DNA from: Dolomedes plantarius
Lineage: Eukaryota; Arthropoda; Arachnida; Araneae; Dolomedidae
Direction: 5' to 3'
NCBI GenBank assembly: GCA_907164885.2
Contig: OU015492.1
Coordinates: 206,739,493-206,803,492 of the forward strand
Length of the DNA stretch: 64,000 nt
In this document: positions 33,385-44,067 of the stretch, in pieces
Layout of the letters: each line of letters starts with the position of its first letter
Position numbering within the stretch: the stretch's first letter is position 1
Program-made: the position numbers and the translations under genes
Notes under the pieces: model-generated
What the model saw: the letters and a program-made list of their open reading frames with translations, nothing else
Told to the model about the DNA's origin: nothing
Databases searched by the model: none

Positions 33385-34205
33385 GTTTACATTGACTGAT
33401 TAAGGAATAAATTGGTATTAATCGATAGCTAAACAGAGATATGCATACTTCCTTAATAGCATGAGACAACCTCATACTGCTAAGTGGAATACAGTGATTG
33501 AAAATGATAAATTTTTATACTGGCTAAAACTATCTGGTTATACTAAAGAGTTTTATCGTTAATAGTCCATATCGTTAATGGTCCATATAACGAAATCTAC
33601 TAGTTGTGAAAATTTTCATCCTAAATTAGACATTGAATGACATTTACATGGAAATGAAAAGAAAGATAATTTTTTCTGACTTAACAAAAATTTTGCTTTT
33701 ACTTACAACATTTTTAACTTTTTGTTGCCGTGATAGAGTTTTATAAATTTAGCTTTGCAGCTTTTAGCTGTGTAATGAGCAGTTATTAGCTGTAATATTT
33801 TTTTAGTATATACGTGAGGCAAAATTCAGAGATTTTGTTCATACAAAACAACCCCCATTTTACGAACAAAACGCTTTTTTTTTTAATGAACTCCCAAGAA
33901 CAGAATTTTAAAAATTTTAGCCTGAATGAGTACGTTGAATGAATATTTAAAATTAATCATGTTTTATTTTACTAAAATCATTTTTAAAGTTTTCGTTTTT
34001 ATTATGTAATTTACCTATGAATTGTTTTATTGTTTACGCATCATTGCGACAGATTCATGCATAAAATTTATTATATTAAGTTTTGTGCGTTATATTTGTT
34101 ATATTAAGAGTAATTATTATTTTTCTTGTTGATAGTTGCTTATTTAATCATTTTCACTTATGCCAAATAAATTTACTGGTGTAATTAGAGTTTCAGTATA
34201 TTATA
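33385..34205. other. Unassigned AT-rich sequence
   Basis: No recognisable feature is seen up to the Tc1 insertion site TA at 34204-34205. Confidence 0.4.
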
Positions 34206-35429
34206 CACTCAAGTGCCACTGAATTAGGGATAGCAAAGCCTATGCAAATTGTGTAGCGCTGCACATCATGTATGCTCAAGTGAGGGCTCTGTGGTAACTG
34301 CATATATAGCGCGTACTGTGGTTGTTCTGAATTAGTTGTTGGAATTGCCAGTATGGGTAAACTGCCTGATTTGGACGCCTTCGATCACGGACAAATCGTA
34401 GGTGCGCGACGCATGGGCCATTCAATTTCCGAAATCGTCAGACAGCTAGGATTTTCAAGGTCGACAGTGTCAAGAGTATACCAAGAATACATGGATGGTG
34501 GAAAAAAAAAAAACTAGCGATCGGGCAAACTGCAAAGGACAATTAGCCTTGACAGTGCGTGGTGAGAGACGGCTCAGGCGTAGTGTACGCAGCCAGCGAA
34601 GCCAAACATTAGCTGAAATTACCACCCAGTTTAATGACGGTGCCAGTCGTACAGTCAGTAAACGGACTGTGCAACGCTCGCTTCACCGTATGGGTTTCAG
34701 GAGCCGTCGACCTACGAGAGTGCCATTGCTCTATACTCTCCATCGGGCTGCACGTCTTGCCTGGGCAAGAGAGCACAGAGACTGGAGTGTAGAGGACTGG
34801 AAACGAGTAGCATTGAGTGATGAGTCTCGATTCCGACTACTTAACGCCGACCGGAGGCTGAGAATATGGCGTCAGGCTCATGAAGCCATGGATCCTGCAT
34901 GCCTGGCTGGAACTGTACAAGGGCATGGTGGCTCAATCATGGTCTGGGGTGTTTTTTCGTGGCACAGTTTGGGATCTTTGGTGCGTGTACTAACCTCCCT
35001 CAATGCAATTCGGTATGTAGAGTTGCTGGGTGATCACCTCCATCCGTTTATGCTGTTCTGTTATCCGCACGGTAATGGAGTTTTCCAGCAAGACAACTGT
35101 ACCTCTCACAAGTCCCGGTTGGCTACTGGCTGGTTGGATGAGCATTCCTCTGACTTCTCTGTCATGAATTGGCCACCTAGAAGCCCAGACTTAAATCCTA
35201 TTGAGCATCTTTGGGATGTTTTGGAACAAGGCGTGAAAGGCCATCACACAGCACCAAAGAACCTTACTGAATTATGGACAGCTTTAGCCAATATTTGGCA
35301 AGCCATTCCCGTGGAACGTTTCCAGAAACTTGTTGAATCTATGCCTCGTCGTGTGGCAGCCGTTATCAAGGCCAGAGGAGGCCCAACTCGTTACTAGGTA
35401 GGTATCCCTAATTCAGTGGCACTTCAGTG
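34206..35429 (+). mobile_element. Near-complete Tc1-type element (1224 bp)
   Basis: Inverted ends of 28 bp (CACTCAAGTGCCACTGAATT then AGGGATA, one mismatch between ends) are flanked by TA at 34204-34205 and 35430-35431. A single transposase gene fills the element, with the start at 34353 and stop at 35397. Length and layout are those of a standard Tc1 element. The youthful ends and nearly open gene suggest recent activity in this genome. Confidence 0.92.
34353..35397 (+). pseudogene. Tc1-type transposase (DD36E spacing) with one frameshift
   Basis: The start MGKLPDLDAFDHGQIVGARR opens the helix-turn-helix region (SISEIVRQLGFSRSTVSRVY). At a run of twelve A's (34502-34513) the frame hits TAG. 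Continuing one base out of phase gives a 300-residue open frame from 34495 to the TAG at 35395. There the second helix-turn-helix (SKRTVQRSLHRMGF) and the catalytic domain are intact: ALSDESRF (D109 of that frame), VFQQDNCTSHK (D200) and LNPIEHLWD (E237). There are 36 residues between D200 and E237, not the 34 of classical Tc1. One extra A, or two lost, is the only inactivating change I see. Confidence 0.9.
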
Positions 35430-35431
35430 TA

Positions 35432-35900
35432 AATACAGATTTAGAATAGTATTTTCAAACTTACAGATTTTATTACATTACATCTCTATTTTTCAAGCCA
35501 ATTTCTATTCAACAAATTTTCTGCATGTCGAGGATTTTATGTGCAACGATGGGGCTTCCTTAACTAGAATTTTTCATTTGTAATTAATAAAGATATTGAA
35601 GTTAACAGTGTCGGTAGGCAAGAAAATTGTTTCTCAATTTTATAAAAGAAGTAAAAATTAGGAATAAAATTTTATATTTGTGTGGTCTATTTTCCCGATT
35701 GATTTCTAATTATATGCGTACCTTACTTTTCTACTTATGCATATAAATAGCACTCAACTTCCATTGTGCTAATCCAATGTACGGAACTGATTTTTTTAGT
35801 TGATCTTTAACCTTTAGCTTACGGGGGGGGGGGCATTTTTCCGATTCCTTTTTAGAACGGGACATTTCATACCCCCTTTGTAAAAACGGTCACTAAGGGG

Positions 35901-35902
<2 letters not shown>
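35432..35902. other. Unassigned AT-rich sequence
   Basis: Nothing recognised. A G11 homopolymer is at about 35824-35834. Confidence 0.35.

Positions 35903-35928
<26 letters not shown>
35903..35928. repeat. (TA)n microsatellite
   Basis: The TA run borders the right-hand copy of the inverted duplication. Confidence 0.9.
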
Positions 35929-35931
<3 letters not shown>

Positions 35932-36025
35932 GTCACCGATTAATAAATAAATCTCTTTCGTAACGAGATACCATTAATATCGTTAATAACTTACCATCCG
36001 TCATCGGATTAAAGAGGGGTATTAA

Positions 36026-36029
<4 letters not shown>
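35929..36029 (-). repeat. Inverted duplication, right copy, between two (TA)n tracts
   Basis: Reverse complement of 33286-33384 with about three differences. It is bounded on the left by (TA)n ending at 35930 and on the right by (TA)n from 36030. The mariner-type element at 36089 follows the second tract. Confidence 0.9.

Positions 36030-36088
<59 letters not shown>
36030..36088. repeat. (TA)n microsatellite
   Basis: The TA run ends at the target site of the mariner-type element. Confidence 0.95.
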
Positions 36089-36091
<3 letters not shown>

Positions 36092-37930
36092 GTGATCAGA
36101 AAATGAGTGTACATTTGAAAAAGTAATAATTCCCGGAATAATGTAGGTAAAAATTGACACACATGCTTGGAATGACATGGGATTTTATTGCAACCACATA
36201 AAAAAACTTCAAAAAATGGCCGACAGATGGCGCTTCATGTGATAAGAAAAGCAATAATCAGCATAACAAATTATGACAAAGCAAAGACGATGTTCTTCAG
36301 AACAAATGCTCAACATGTCTACCGTCATTCCTCAACAATAACTGTAGTCGAGGGACAATGTTGTGAACAGCACTGTACAGAATGTCTGTATATATGGTGA
36401 GACATTGGCGTTGGATGTTGTCTTTTAGTGTCCCTATTAATGTCAGTCGATCGGGATAGACTTGCGACTTCAGGTAACCCCAGAGCCAATAATCCCACGG
36501 AGTGAGATCTGGGGACCTGGAAGGCCAAGCATGACAAAAGTGGCGGCTCAGCACGTGATCATCACCAAATGACGTGCGCAAGAGATCTTTCAAACGTCTA
36601 GAAATATGGGGTGGAGTTCCATCCTGCATAAAATGCGTACTACCAGCAGGTGTTTATCAGCCAGGCTAGGGATGATGTGATTCTGTAACATACCGGCGTA
36701 CCTCTCACCCATCACGCTAACAGTTACAAAACCAGAATCACGCATTTCCTCGAAGAAAAAGGGCCCGATAACGGTAAATGTGGTAAATCCTCACCCCACC
36801 GTAACCTTCTCGTCGTGCAATGGAGTTTGCACGAAAGTTCTGGGATTTTCTGTAGCCCAAATTCAACAGTTGTGGGAGTTGACAGACACTCGGAGTGTGA
36901 AATGGGCTTCGTCGGTCCACAACACGTTAGACAACCAATCGTCATCTTCCGCCATCTTTTGAAACGCCCACACCGCAAATGCTCTTCGCTTCACAAAATC
37001 GCCGGGTAACAGTTCATGATGACGCTGGATTTTGTATGGATTGCATCAGAGGGTACGCCTTAGTGTTACCCAAACATTAGTGTATGGAATGCTAGTGCGA
37101 CGTGCGACTTCACGAGCGCTGATTTCCCCATGCGTAGACGAACCCGCTACAGTCTCCATTTCTTCCTGAGCAATCTCAGCAGCATTAGCACTTGTGCTCG
37201 GTCGGCCACTACGGGGCCCATCATCTGAACAACTCGTGGCTTCGGACTTCAAAATCATTCTCTTCACAGCTGCAATTGTCATAGGACCTTTACCCGTTCG
37301 AATGCCCTTCCTATGGCGATAGGATCGTAAATCTTCTGTAACAGATTCCCCATTCTGATAGTACAGCTTCACTAACAGTGCCTTTTCTGGTAATGTCAAC
37401 ATGCTGCGATTGCTAATGCATCTGATTCCATCCCTAGGACCATAGGATCAAATGACTAACTGTGTTGCCTAGGCCAGCGCCTTCAAACACAGATATTTCA
37501 TAATTTTATCATCGAAGAGCTGAATTTCCACAGAAAATAGAATTAGAGTTCGTTGAGTATCGTCAAATGTTCTGGAAAGTCCAACACAAAAAGTGAAGCA
37601 GTGAGTCTTCTGGTCAGAATTTTGGAGGGTGATAAGAGCAGTTCTGATTGGATGTCTCCTGGATCTTCGAGTTGAATTGCTGGTGGGGGTGGAGTCAATG
37701 GCTGTGTGACCGATTCCCTCTCTCATTACAGCTCCTTTTATACATGATTCTCATGCAGCGTCACTGACGTTTTGCTATCCAGCGCCATCTGTTGGCCATT
37801 TTTTGAACTTTTTTGTGGTTACAATAAAATCCCATGTCATTCCAAGCATGTGTGTCAATTTTTACCTCTCTAACCACATTATTTCGTGAATTATTACTTT
37901 TTCAAATGTATACTCATTTTCTGATCACCC

Positions 37931-37932
<2 letters not shown>
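36089..37932 (-). mobile_element. Mariner-type element with ~145-bp inverted ends (1844 bp)
   Basis: Inverted ends GGGGTGATCAGAAAATGAGT and (as complement) CCGGGTGATCAGAAAATGAG extend inward about 145 bp to GGCCGACAGATGGCGCT (36218-36234; complement at 37781-37797), with a ~9-bp indel between them. TA flanks both sides within (TA)n tracts. The transposase lies on the minus strand and is broken. The inner boundary motif is shared with the element at 20186-20778 although the outer ends differ. Confidence 0.9.
36297..37402 (-). pseudogene. DUF4817/mariner-type transposase, multiply frameshifted
   Basis: The N-terminus at 37402 reads MLTLPEKALLVKLYYQNGES, the start of the DUF4817 helix-turn-helix, with GRPSTSANAAEIAQ further on. 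The first catalytic aspartate lies in WTDEAHFTL (about 36905). In-frame TGA codons follow between NC and IWATENPR and after EKVTVG. The second aspartate is in MQDGTPPHI and the third in SPDLTPWDYWLWG. The C-terminus is LLLRNDGRHVEHLF plus stop. The three open segments lie in three different frames. In the conceptual reading 42 residues separate the second and third catalytic aspartates, more than the 34 of classical mariners. Inactive. Confidence 0.88.

Positions 37933-37990
<58 letters not shown>
37933..37990. repeat. (TA)n microsatellite
   Basis: It joins the mariner-type element directly to the Tigger element that starts at 37991; the two share this tract. Confidence 0.95.
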
Positions 37991-37993
<3 letters not shown>

Positions 37994-39023
37994 TGGAATC
38001 TCGAACTCTCGTTTTCGAAGGGACCGACTGAACTAAACGATGGATGCGGGAAAACGATAGATGCGGGAACATACAAAAAAGTATTAACATACCTTAAAGT
38101 TTGATATCCCTAAAATATATTTACTCACATACATAAATGCATATATACCCGTAGTGTAATTGAAGATAAAATTACTAAGTTGTACTGAAATCCAAGATGA
38201 TAATAATAAAAAAAGAAATACACGTAGATACATAGGAATTTTGAATTAAATAAAAGTACTTAATCGTCGTTTGTTTTTTGTCGGTTTTCTCTCCACAAGT
38301 AAACAATATTTTTTTTTGTGTGTTGCAAATTGCATTCTTTTCGGTATCGGTTATTGTGTGAGAGTATAAAGAAGCGGCAGCCGTGAATCGTTTGTGACTA
38401 GAACCCTTCCATTGCACTGGATGTGGTCCGACATAAAACCACCAGGAAGTTCTGCTTCCGGGTGAAACACTCATCGGCCAGTGTAGAACTGCAGTAATCA
38501 GAAACTTCTGACACACTAGATCAAACACCAGAGTGCCTCCATCCTAAGGACAACAAAAAAGCTGACTGTGAGCCATTGCTGATAAGAACAGAAATGTTGA
38601 ATAGTCGGTGAATTTGGAATGAGTTGCCGAAAATAGGGTACTCTAGGGGCTAAAGAATTAAGGAACATCAGCGACGAACAAATAATGGGAGTGGTATAAT
38701 AAAGCGAAACCAGGCTAAACAAGTGAGAACAAAAATACGAGACCGTGCATCTCAAATGTTCTGCTCATTGTTTAATTAGAGCGTCATTCTAGCTCAATCC
38801 AGACATTTATATTTCAGGTTCAGTTATTATGAAAAAACGATCGATCCGATAAATTAATGTAAAGCTGCGATATTCTGAACGAATATTGCGGGAAAACGAT
38901 GAATCGAGGAACGATCCATGCGGTCTTGTTTGCTTGTTGTCTATGGAATTTATTCGGGACTGGGTGAAATAAACGATACATACGGGAAAACGATCGTTCG
39001 GGGAACGATCGATCGAGATTCCA

Positions 39024-39026
<3 letters not shown>
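37991..39026. mobile_element. Tigger-type element (CAGTGGAATCTCGATC family, 1036 bp)
   Basis: The left end CAGTGGAATCTCGAACTCTC and the right end (complement CAGTGGAATCTCGATCGATC) are flanked by TA within (TA)n. Subterminal ACGATGGATGCGG/AACGATAGATGCGG units repeat near both ends. The interior (38100-38820) includes a minus-strand frame at 38175-38528 with no recognised domain, so any transposase has been replaced or eroded. Confidence 0.8.
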
Positions 39027-39089
<63 letters not shown>

Positions 39090-39103
39090 ATATATATATA
39101 TAT
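39027..39103. repeat. (TA)n microsatellite
   Basis: The TA run begins at the target site of the Tigger element, with one TCTA interruption. Confidence 0.95.
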
Positions 39104-40469
39104 GTGGGAAATTTATCCCCACGGTTATATCAAAAGTATTTCAAGTCAAAATATAATAATGCGTATTCACAACTAACATTTAATCACCACAACATATTAT
39201 TACAATAAAGAAAAAGAATATCTGTGTCCGTCTGACACGACAATAATGCTCATTTAGTCAGAGCCACAAAGAAAAACCTGCAATCTTCATTCCGTCAACC
39301 TTCATAACATAGCGTAAAATTTTAATCCCGCATAAATAAAATAAAATAAAATAACGTGCGTTCCAAAGAAACGGTTGAGTTGTAAACCATTTGCACCAGT
39401 GGCACGTTATCCTTAATTCGCGGCGCGGCGCGTGTCTTGTGACTCTAAAATATCCGTGTTGCCACAAGAATTCTCACATATATACATTCATTGTTGGGCC
39501 CGTATTCTTGGGATACATGCTATCCCACCCTGTTAGGAAAAGGTTTATCCACACAGATACCATCGAACTAAAACAATGTGATCCTGAGATAAATAAGGAA
39601 TCATGACTCATGTAAATTGTCAGCTCTGACTCGCATATGTACTCAATGAATAGAGGAAAATCAGAAAATTCGAACTTCCTTTGCAAATTGATTTTAAATA
39701 TCGGACATGAAGTTGTGAAAACGATGGAAAATAATTGATGTATCTAATTGTCTCTTCGAATTCGTTTTTCCTCCAATATATGGAGCCTTTTGCTGCGTTT
39801 CCCTTTTTCACAGAACCGCAGAGCGCGCGCACTGTAAAGAGCTACTCGACTCTCTCGAGTTCTATTCATTCCTGAGTTTATATTTTAATTTGTCAAAGAA
39901 AATTATATGTATTGCCAAAAAAAAAAAAACTTACGGTGATCTAAAGCCTATCATTTGCACGCAATTCCCCTCGCGGAATTTCTGCCCCACTTCGGCCGGC
40001 CTCGATCATATTGAATGGTATTACACCGGCAAATAGCCACTTGTCAATTCACGGCCGTGCTTAACTCGGGTGTATGACGGGGTCAACGTCTTCACACATC
40101 GCAAATAAATGGGATTAAACTCTGTGATGTATACGAGCCGTTAGAGGCGTAAAAATCGATGCCTAACGTCTTGATATAGTAGTCTATTCTGCTCTGCTGG
40201 AAACGGAACGCCCTAGACCAACGAGGAAGAACTGGCAAAAATAGTTCGACTCGTTATCTCTTGGAATCGAACTCGGTGAAAATGAATTCCATGAAAGATA
40301 CTTTTTTCTTATGGATGTTGATTTTTATATCAGCATCTTAAATCTTTTATATTATAAAATATGCCAATTAAAATGCAAATTTCCTTTCATGAAATTTTCC
40401 TCAAATATTAAGTTTTAAAATGATATAACAAGCTTGACTTTTATAAAATAAAATTATAGTTTTTTAATA
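39104..40469. other. Unassigned sequence
   Basis: It holds repeat X copy 3 (39496-39546) and overlapping open frames at 39258-39832 without recognised domains. No gene is supported. Confidence 0.35.
39496..39546. repeat. Short unnamed repeat X (copy 3)
   Basis: GGGCCCGTATTCTTGGGATA then CATGCTATCCCACCC and GTTAGGAAAAGGTT, matching 25534-25592 in order and orientation. Here there is no adjacent Tigger MITE, only a short ACATATATACA. Confidence 0.65.
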
Positions 40470-41290
40470 TAGGTCTGCAAAACATACGGCCCGCGGACCT
40501 CATGCGGTCTGCCAGCGCTGACTCTGCGGCCCGCGAAGCTTTTCGGGAAAATGCATAATGTTAATAGATAAAAAAAAAATACGGAAGATTATTTTTAGAT
40601 TTATAATACACCTGTACCTCGCTATACGGCCGCTCCTTATACGGTATTTTGCTATAACGGCCTTTTTTAATTATCGCACTTTTTCGATTTACGGCCCACA
40701 ATATTTCGTTATACGGCTACAACAGCGGAAATTGATGCTGGCAGCATATTATAGCTTAGTAATTCCTCATGTTAATGTTTGTCATCACATTAAAAAAATT
40801 TTTAAATATTTTATTTTATGTTTTCTATTATATGTATACATATGTGCATATGATATCTTTTGTTTTTTGTTTTATGTTTATTTTTTAATTTCTGTTTATT
40901 AATACATTGTTTTCTACTTTTCTTTTTATGCAAGCATTTTTATAGGAAATAAAAAGAATAAAATGCTTTATGAACTAAAAACTATATCATTTATAAGAAA
41001 TTGGAACAGCTCGAATTCAATTTGTATGGGTTTGTATCAAAATAATTGATTCGTTATACGGCTTTTCGTTTTACGGCCGTCTTTTCCGTAACGTAACTAG
41101 GCCGTAAAGCGAGGTATGGGTGTATTACGAAAGATATATATAAGCCATGAATATTTATTTTTACTTTTTTTTAAAAATAATCCGTAATTTATTTTTTGTT
41201 AGATATCATATTTTTCACTTTTCCATCTATCCAATTTTCTTGTGGCCCGCAGCAGATTTCCATAGAGTAGTATGACCCTCGTCCCACATC
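40470..41290. mobile_element. Degenerate hAT-like element, boundaries uncertain
   Basis: CATACGGCCCGCGGACC near the left edge and, in inverse, GCTGCGGGCCACAAG near the right edge give the GGCCCGCGG-type inverted pattern of many hAT elements. No clean 8-bp target duplication was found. It contains the pogo-type element at 40609-41122. Confidence 0.4.
40609..41122. mobile_element. Pogo/Tigger-type element (TATACGGCC family)
   Basis: Inverted ends CACCTGTACCTCGCTATACG and, as complement, CACCCATACCTCGCTTTACG are flanked by TA (40607-40608, 41123-41124). Iterated TACGGCC motifs occur at both ends. The overlapping open frame 40558-40902 is only low-complexity hydrophobic sequence. Confidence 0.8.
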
Positions 41291-41465
41291 GAATTATGTC
41301 AGGCCTATTTTAATATCATGGTACCCACCGAAGCATAAGGATATCTTGGAACTAAATGGGAATGAAGACGCTACGAGGTAGGATATCAACAGTTATGTAA
41401 CTTTTTCCTGTTCACTGTATTTCCACGAATCCACTGTATCTTTTGAGACTTGTATGCCTCTTCAT

Positions 41466-41981
41466 CAGTGGCGTAGCGAGCATAACTGGCGCCCGGGGCA
41501 CGATACCTTTGTGGCGCCCCCCCCCTGAAAAACATATAGTAATATAATATATAGACCCTATATTGGCTGGCGCCCTCGATAAACATATAATAACATAATA
41601 TATAGACCTGATATTGGCACCCCCCCCGAAAAGCATACAGTAACATAATATATAGACCTTATGCTGGGGCCCTCCCCTAAAAACATATAGTAATATAATA
41701 TATAGACCTTATATTGGCGCCCCCCACAAAATAATATAGTAATATAATATATATACCTTATATTGGCGCCCTCCCCGAAAAACATATAGTAATATAATAT
41801 ATAGACCTTATATTGGGGCCCTCCCCTGAAAAACATATAGTAATATAATATACAGACCTTATATTGGCATCCACCTCGAAAACATATAGTAATATAATAT
41901 ATGGATCTTACATTGGCGCCCCTCTGCGAGTGGCGCCCGGGGCATGATAGACCCCCTTGTCCCCCCTTTGCTACGCCACTG
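41466..41981. mobile_element. hAT-type MITE, GTGGCGTAGCGAG family, with internal array (copy 3)
   Basis: Ends CAGTGGCGTAGCGAGC and ...TTTGCTACGCCACTG are flanked by the perfect 8-bp duplication CTCTTCAT (41458-41465, 41982-41989). Between GCGCCCGGGGCA blocks lie eight ~50-bp repeats (41531-41920), making it three times longer than its relatives. The apparent 145-residue minus-strand frame with repeated YYYMFF blocks is a translation of the array, not a protein. Confidence 0.92.
41531..41920. repeat. Eight-unit 50-bp tandem array inside a MITE
   Basis: The unit is close to AACATATAGTAATATAATAT plus ATAGACCTTATATTGGCGCC plus a C-rich spacer. Starts are at 41531, 41581, 41631, 41681, 41731, 41781, 41831 and about 41880. 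The unit matches the single-copy interior of the MITE at 31519-31700. Confidence 0.95.
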
Positions 41982-41989
41982 CTCTTCAT

Positions 41990-42786
41990 ATACATTGCTT
42001 GTTGACCGTTTTATTTAATTACCTCCTTTGTTGGCCCATTTATATACAGTCGCAGCTTTTGAAATCTAAAAGAATCGTATCAACACTGCGTATAATATGA
42101 AACATTTTCTCGGCATGAAACTTTGTGGAAATGTCTTCCCCAAGAGAACCAGGGCAGTTACACGGCAGACACTTTTGCAATCCATAAACGCTATCAAAAT
42201 AAATCTCATTTGATAATTGTCTTCTTAAAAGATAGAATTCGTACTTCTGTAAAAGCTTGAGTACACGCGTAAGCGAGATTGATAATAAAACTCAAAATTC
42301 TGCTTAACGTTTAAGTTTTTTTTTCCCATAAGAAACATAAATAACAGTTAAATCATTTAATTCTCAAAAATGCGTGGGACTATGATTAAGAAAGACAACT
42401 TTATCATTCAGATAGCGATTAATTTTTTGGTAACTGGCCGAAAATATTGGGGTTCTTCGCTGCACATTCATTTATGACTTTTCATTTCAACATAGTCATT
42501 TTTATTGCACATTATAGTATATCGAATAGGAAATTTTACGAAAGATTCCCTCCCTAATTTTGTGGAACACACCAAAACACATATTAACTAAGGTATCTAA
42601 TCATAAAAATATTTGTAAAATAAAAATATTTGTAAATTGATACTTTGTGAAGAGAAGTCATAAGAAATGAGCTCCTGGTGTACGGACACTTCTAAAAGAA
42701 TCTGCGGGGAAAATGTTACACTTTTACGGCATTGGTTATTCGACTTTTACGCCAAGAGTTTCTATATATATTTGTATGCATGTTTC
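41990..42786. other. Unassigned AT-rich sequence
   Basis: Nothing recognised before the microsatellite. Confidence 0.4.
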
Positions 42787-43062
<276 letters not shown>

Positions 43063-43661
43063 CTGTCATTTCCTCTGTCTTTGTTTTTTTCCACTCTAAA
43101 GTTCACCTTTTTTTATTCTACGAATTTCACATCATCTTAAAATAAAAATTTAAAAGGATTTTTTTATTTTTATTCGTTAATGCCAAAGTTCAAATATTGA
43201 TTTTTTTATGGGAACCTACTAAGCTTCAGCCGCTATTTTGGACTGGTGACCAATTTAACTTTGATTCCCGAGACACAAGGCATAATTTGAAAATCCCAAA
43301 ATTTTCTTTTGGTTTCTGGATGTTTTTAATTCAGAGATTTCGTTTCTCGAGTGAACTCTTTGCTGACAAAAAAAAAAAAAGATTAATAGCTGACAGGATA
43401 TCAATAAAAAACAACTGAAAAACTCATTTTAAAATGAGAGGAATACTAATTTATCAAAAAGTATGAGAATCCACAGGTAGACACAAACGAAGATGTTTTA
43501 AGAAATTTTTTATTTCGCTCTTTACGACAAGAGTCAATATGAAGAGAAAAAGAACATGAAAGAATCACTTAGTATTACAAAAAAGTTTTTAAAAAATCAC
43601 ATTCAAAACCGTTAACAAATCATTTCCAATAATTGGGCAAATGCCATTTTTTAAGGTTCCA
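43063..43661. other. Unassigned AT-rich sequence
   Basis: No recognisable feature. The frame 43197-43418 has no known domain. Confidence 0.35.
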
Positions 43662-43669
43662 TGTATGAC

Positions 43670-44059
43670 CAGGGCCCGACTTAGCCTAATTGGGGCCTGG
43701 GGCAAAATCTTCTTTGGGGGACCCCCTCTGCTTCACTACTTCAGTAATAAAGAACCGAACATTATGGAGGTATTTAAATTTTTCACCTCATTATAGATAT
43801 GTAAAAAGAAAATTGATTAGAACCTAAAATAGCTATAAAGTCCCCCCCCCCCCTCCAATGGTCAGACGAAATATCGTTCTGTCCATTTTATTGATTTTCT
43901 GACAATTCTATGTCCATCATTAAAAGGGATTTAGCACATCTAAAAATAGTTCATTAAAGAAGGAAACGTAAAATAAACTTTCTATTCGATTTGGGACTAC
44001 CCTCTAATGTGGGGGCCCAGGGCAACTGCCCCGTATACCCCTGCCTTAGTCAGGCTCTG
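43670..44059. mobile_element. hAT-type MITE, CAGGGCCCGA family (390 bp)
   Basis: Ends CAGGGCCCGACTTAGCCTA and, as complement, CAGAGCCTGACTAAGGC are flanked by the perfect 8-bp duplication TGTATGAC (43662-43669, 44060-44067). GGGGCC-rich blocks lie just inside both ends. There is no coding capacity. Confidence 0.92.
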
Positions 44060-44067
44060 TGTATGAC

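Noticed and set aside
41558..41995. 145-codon minus-strand frame with YYYMFFRGG repeats
   Set aside because: It is generated by the 50-bp array inside a MITE and includes the MITE terminal repeats.
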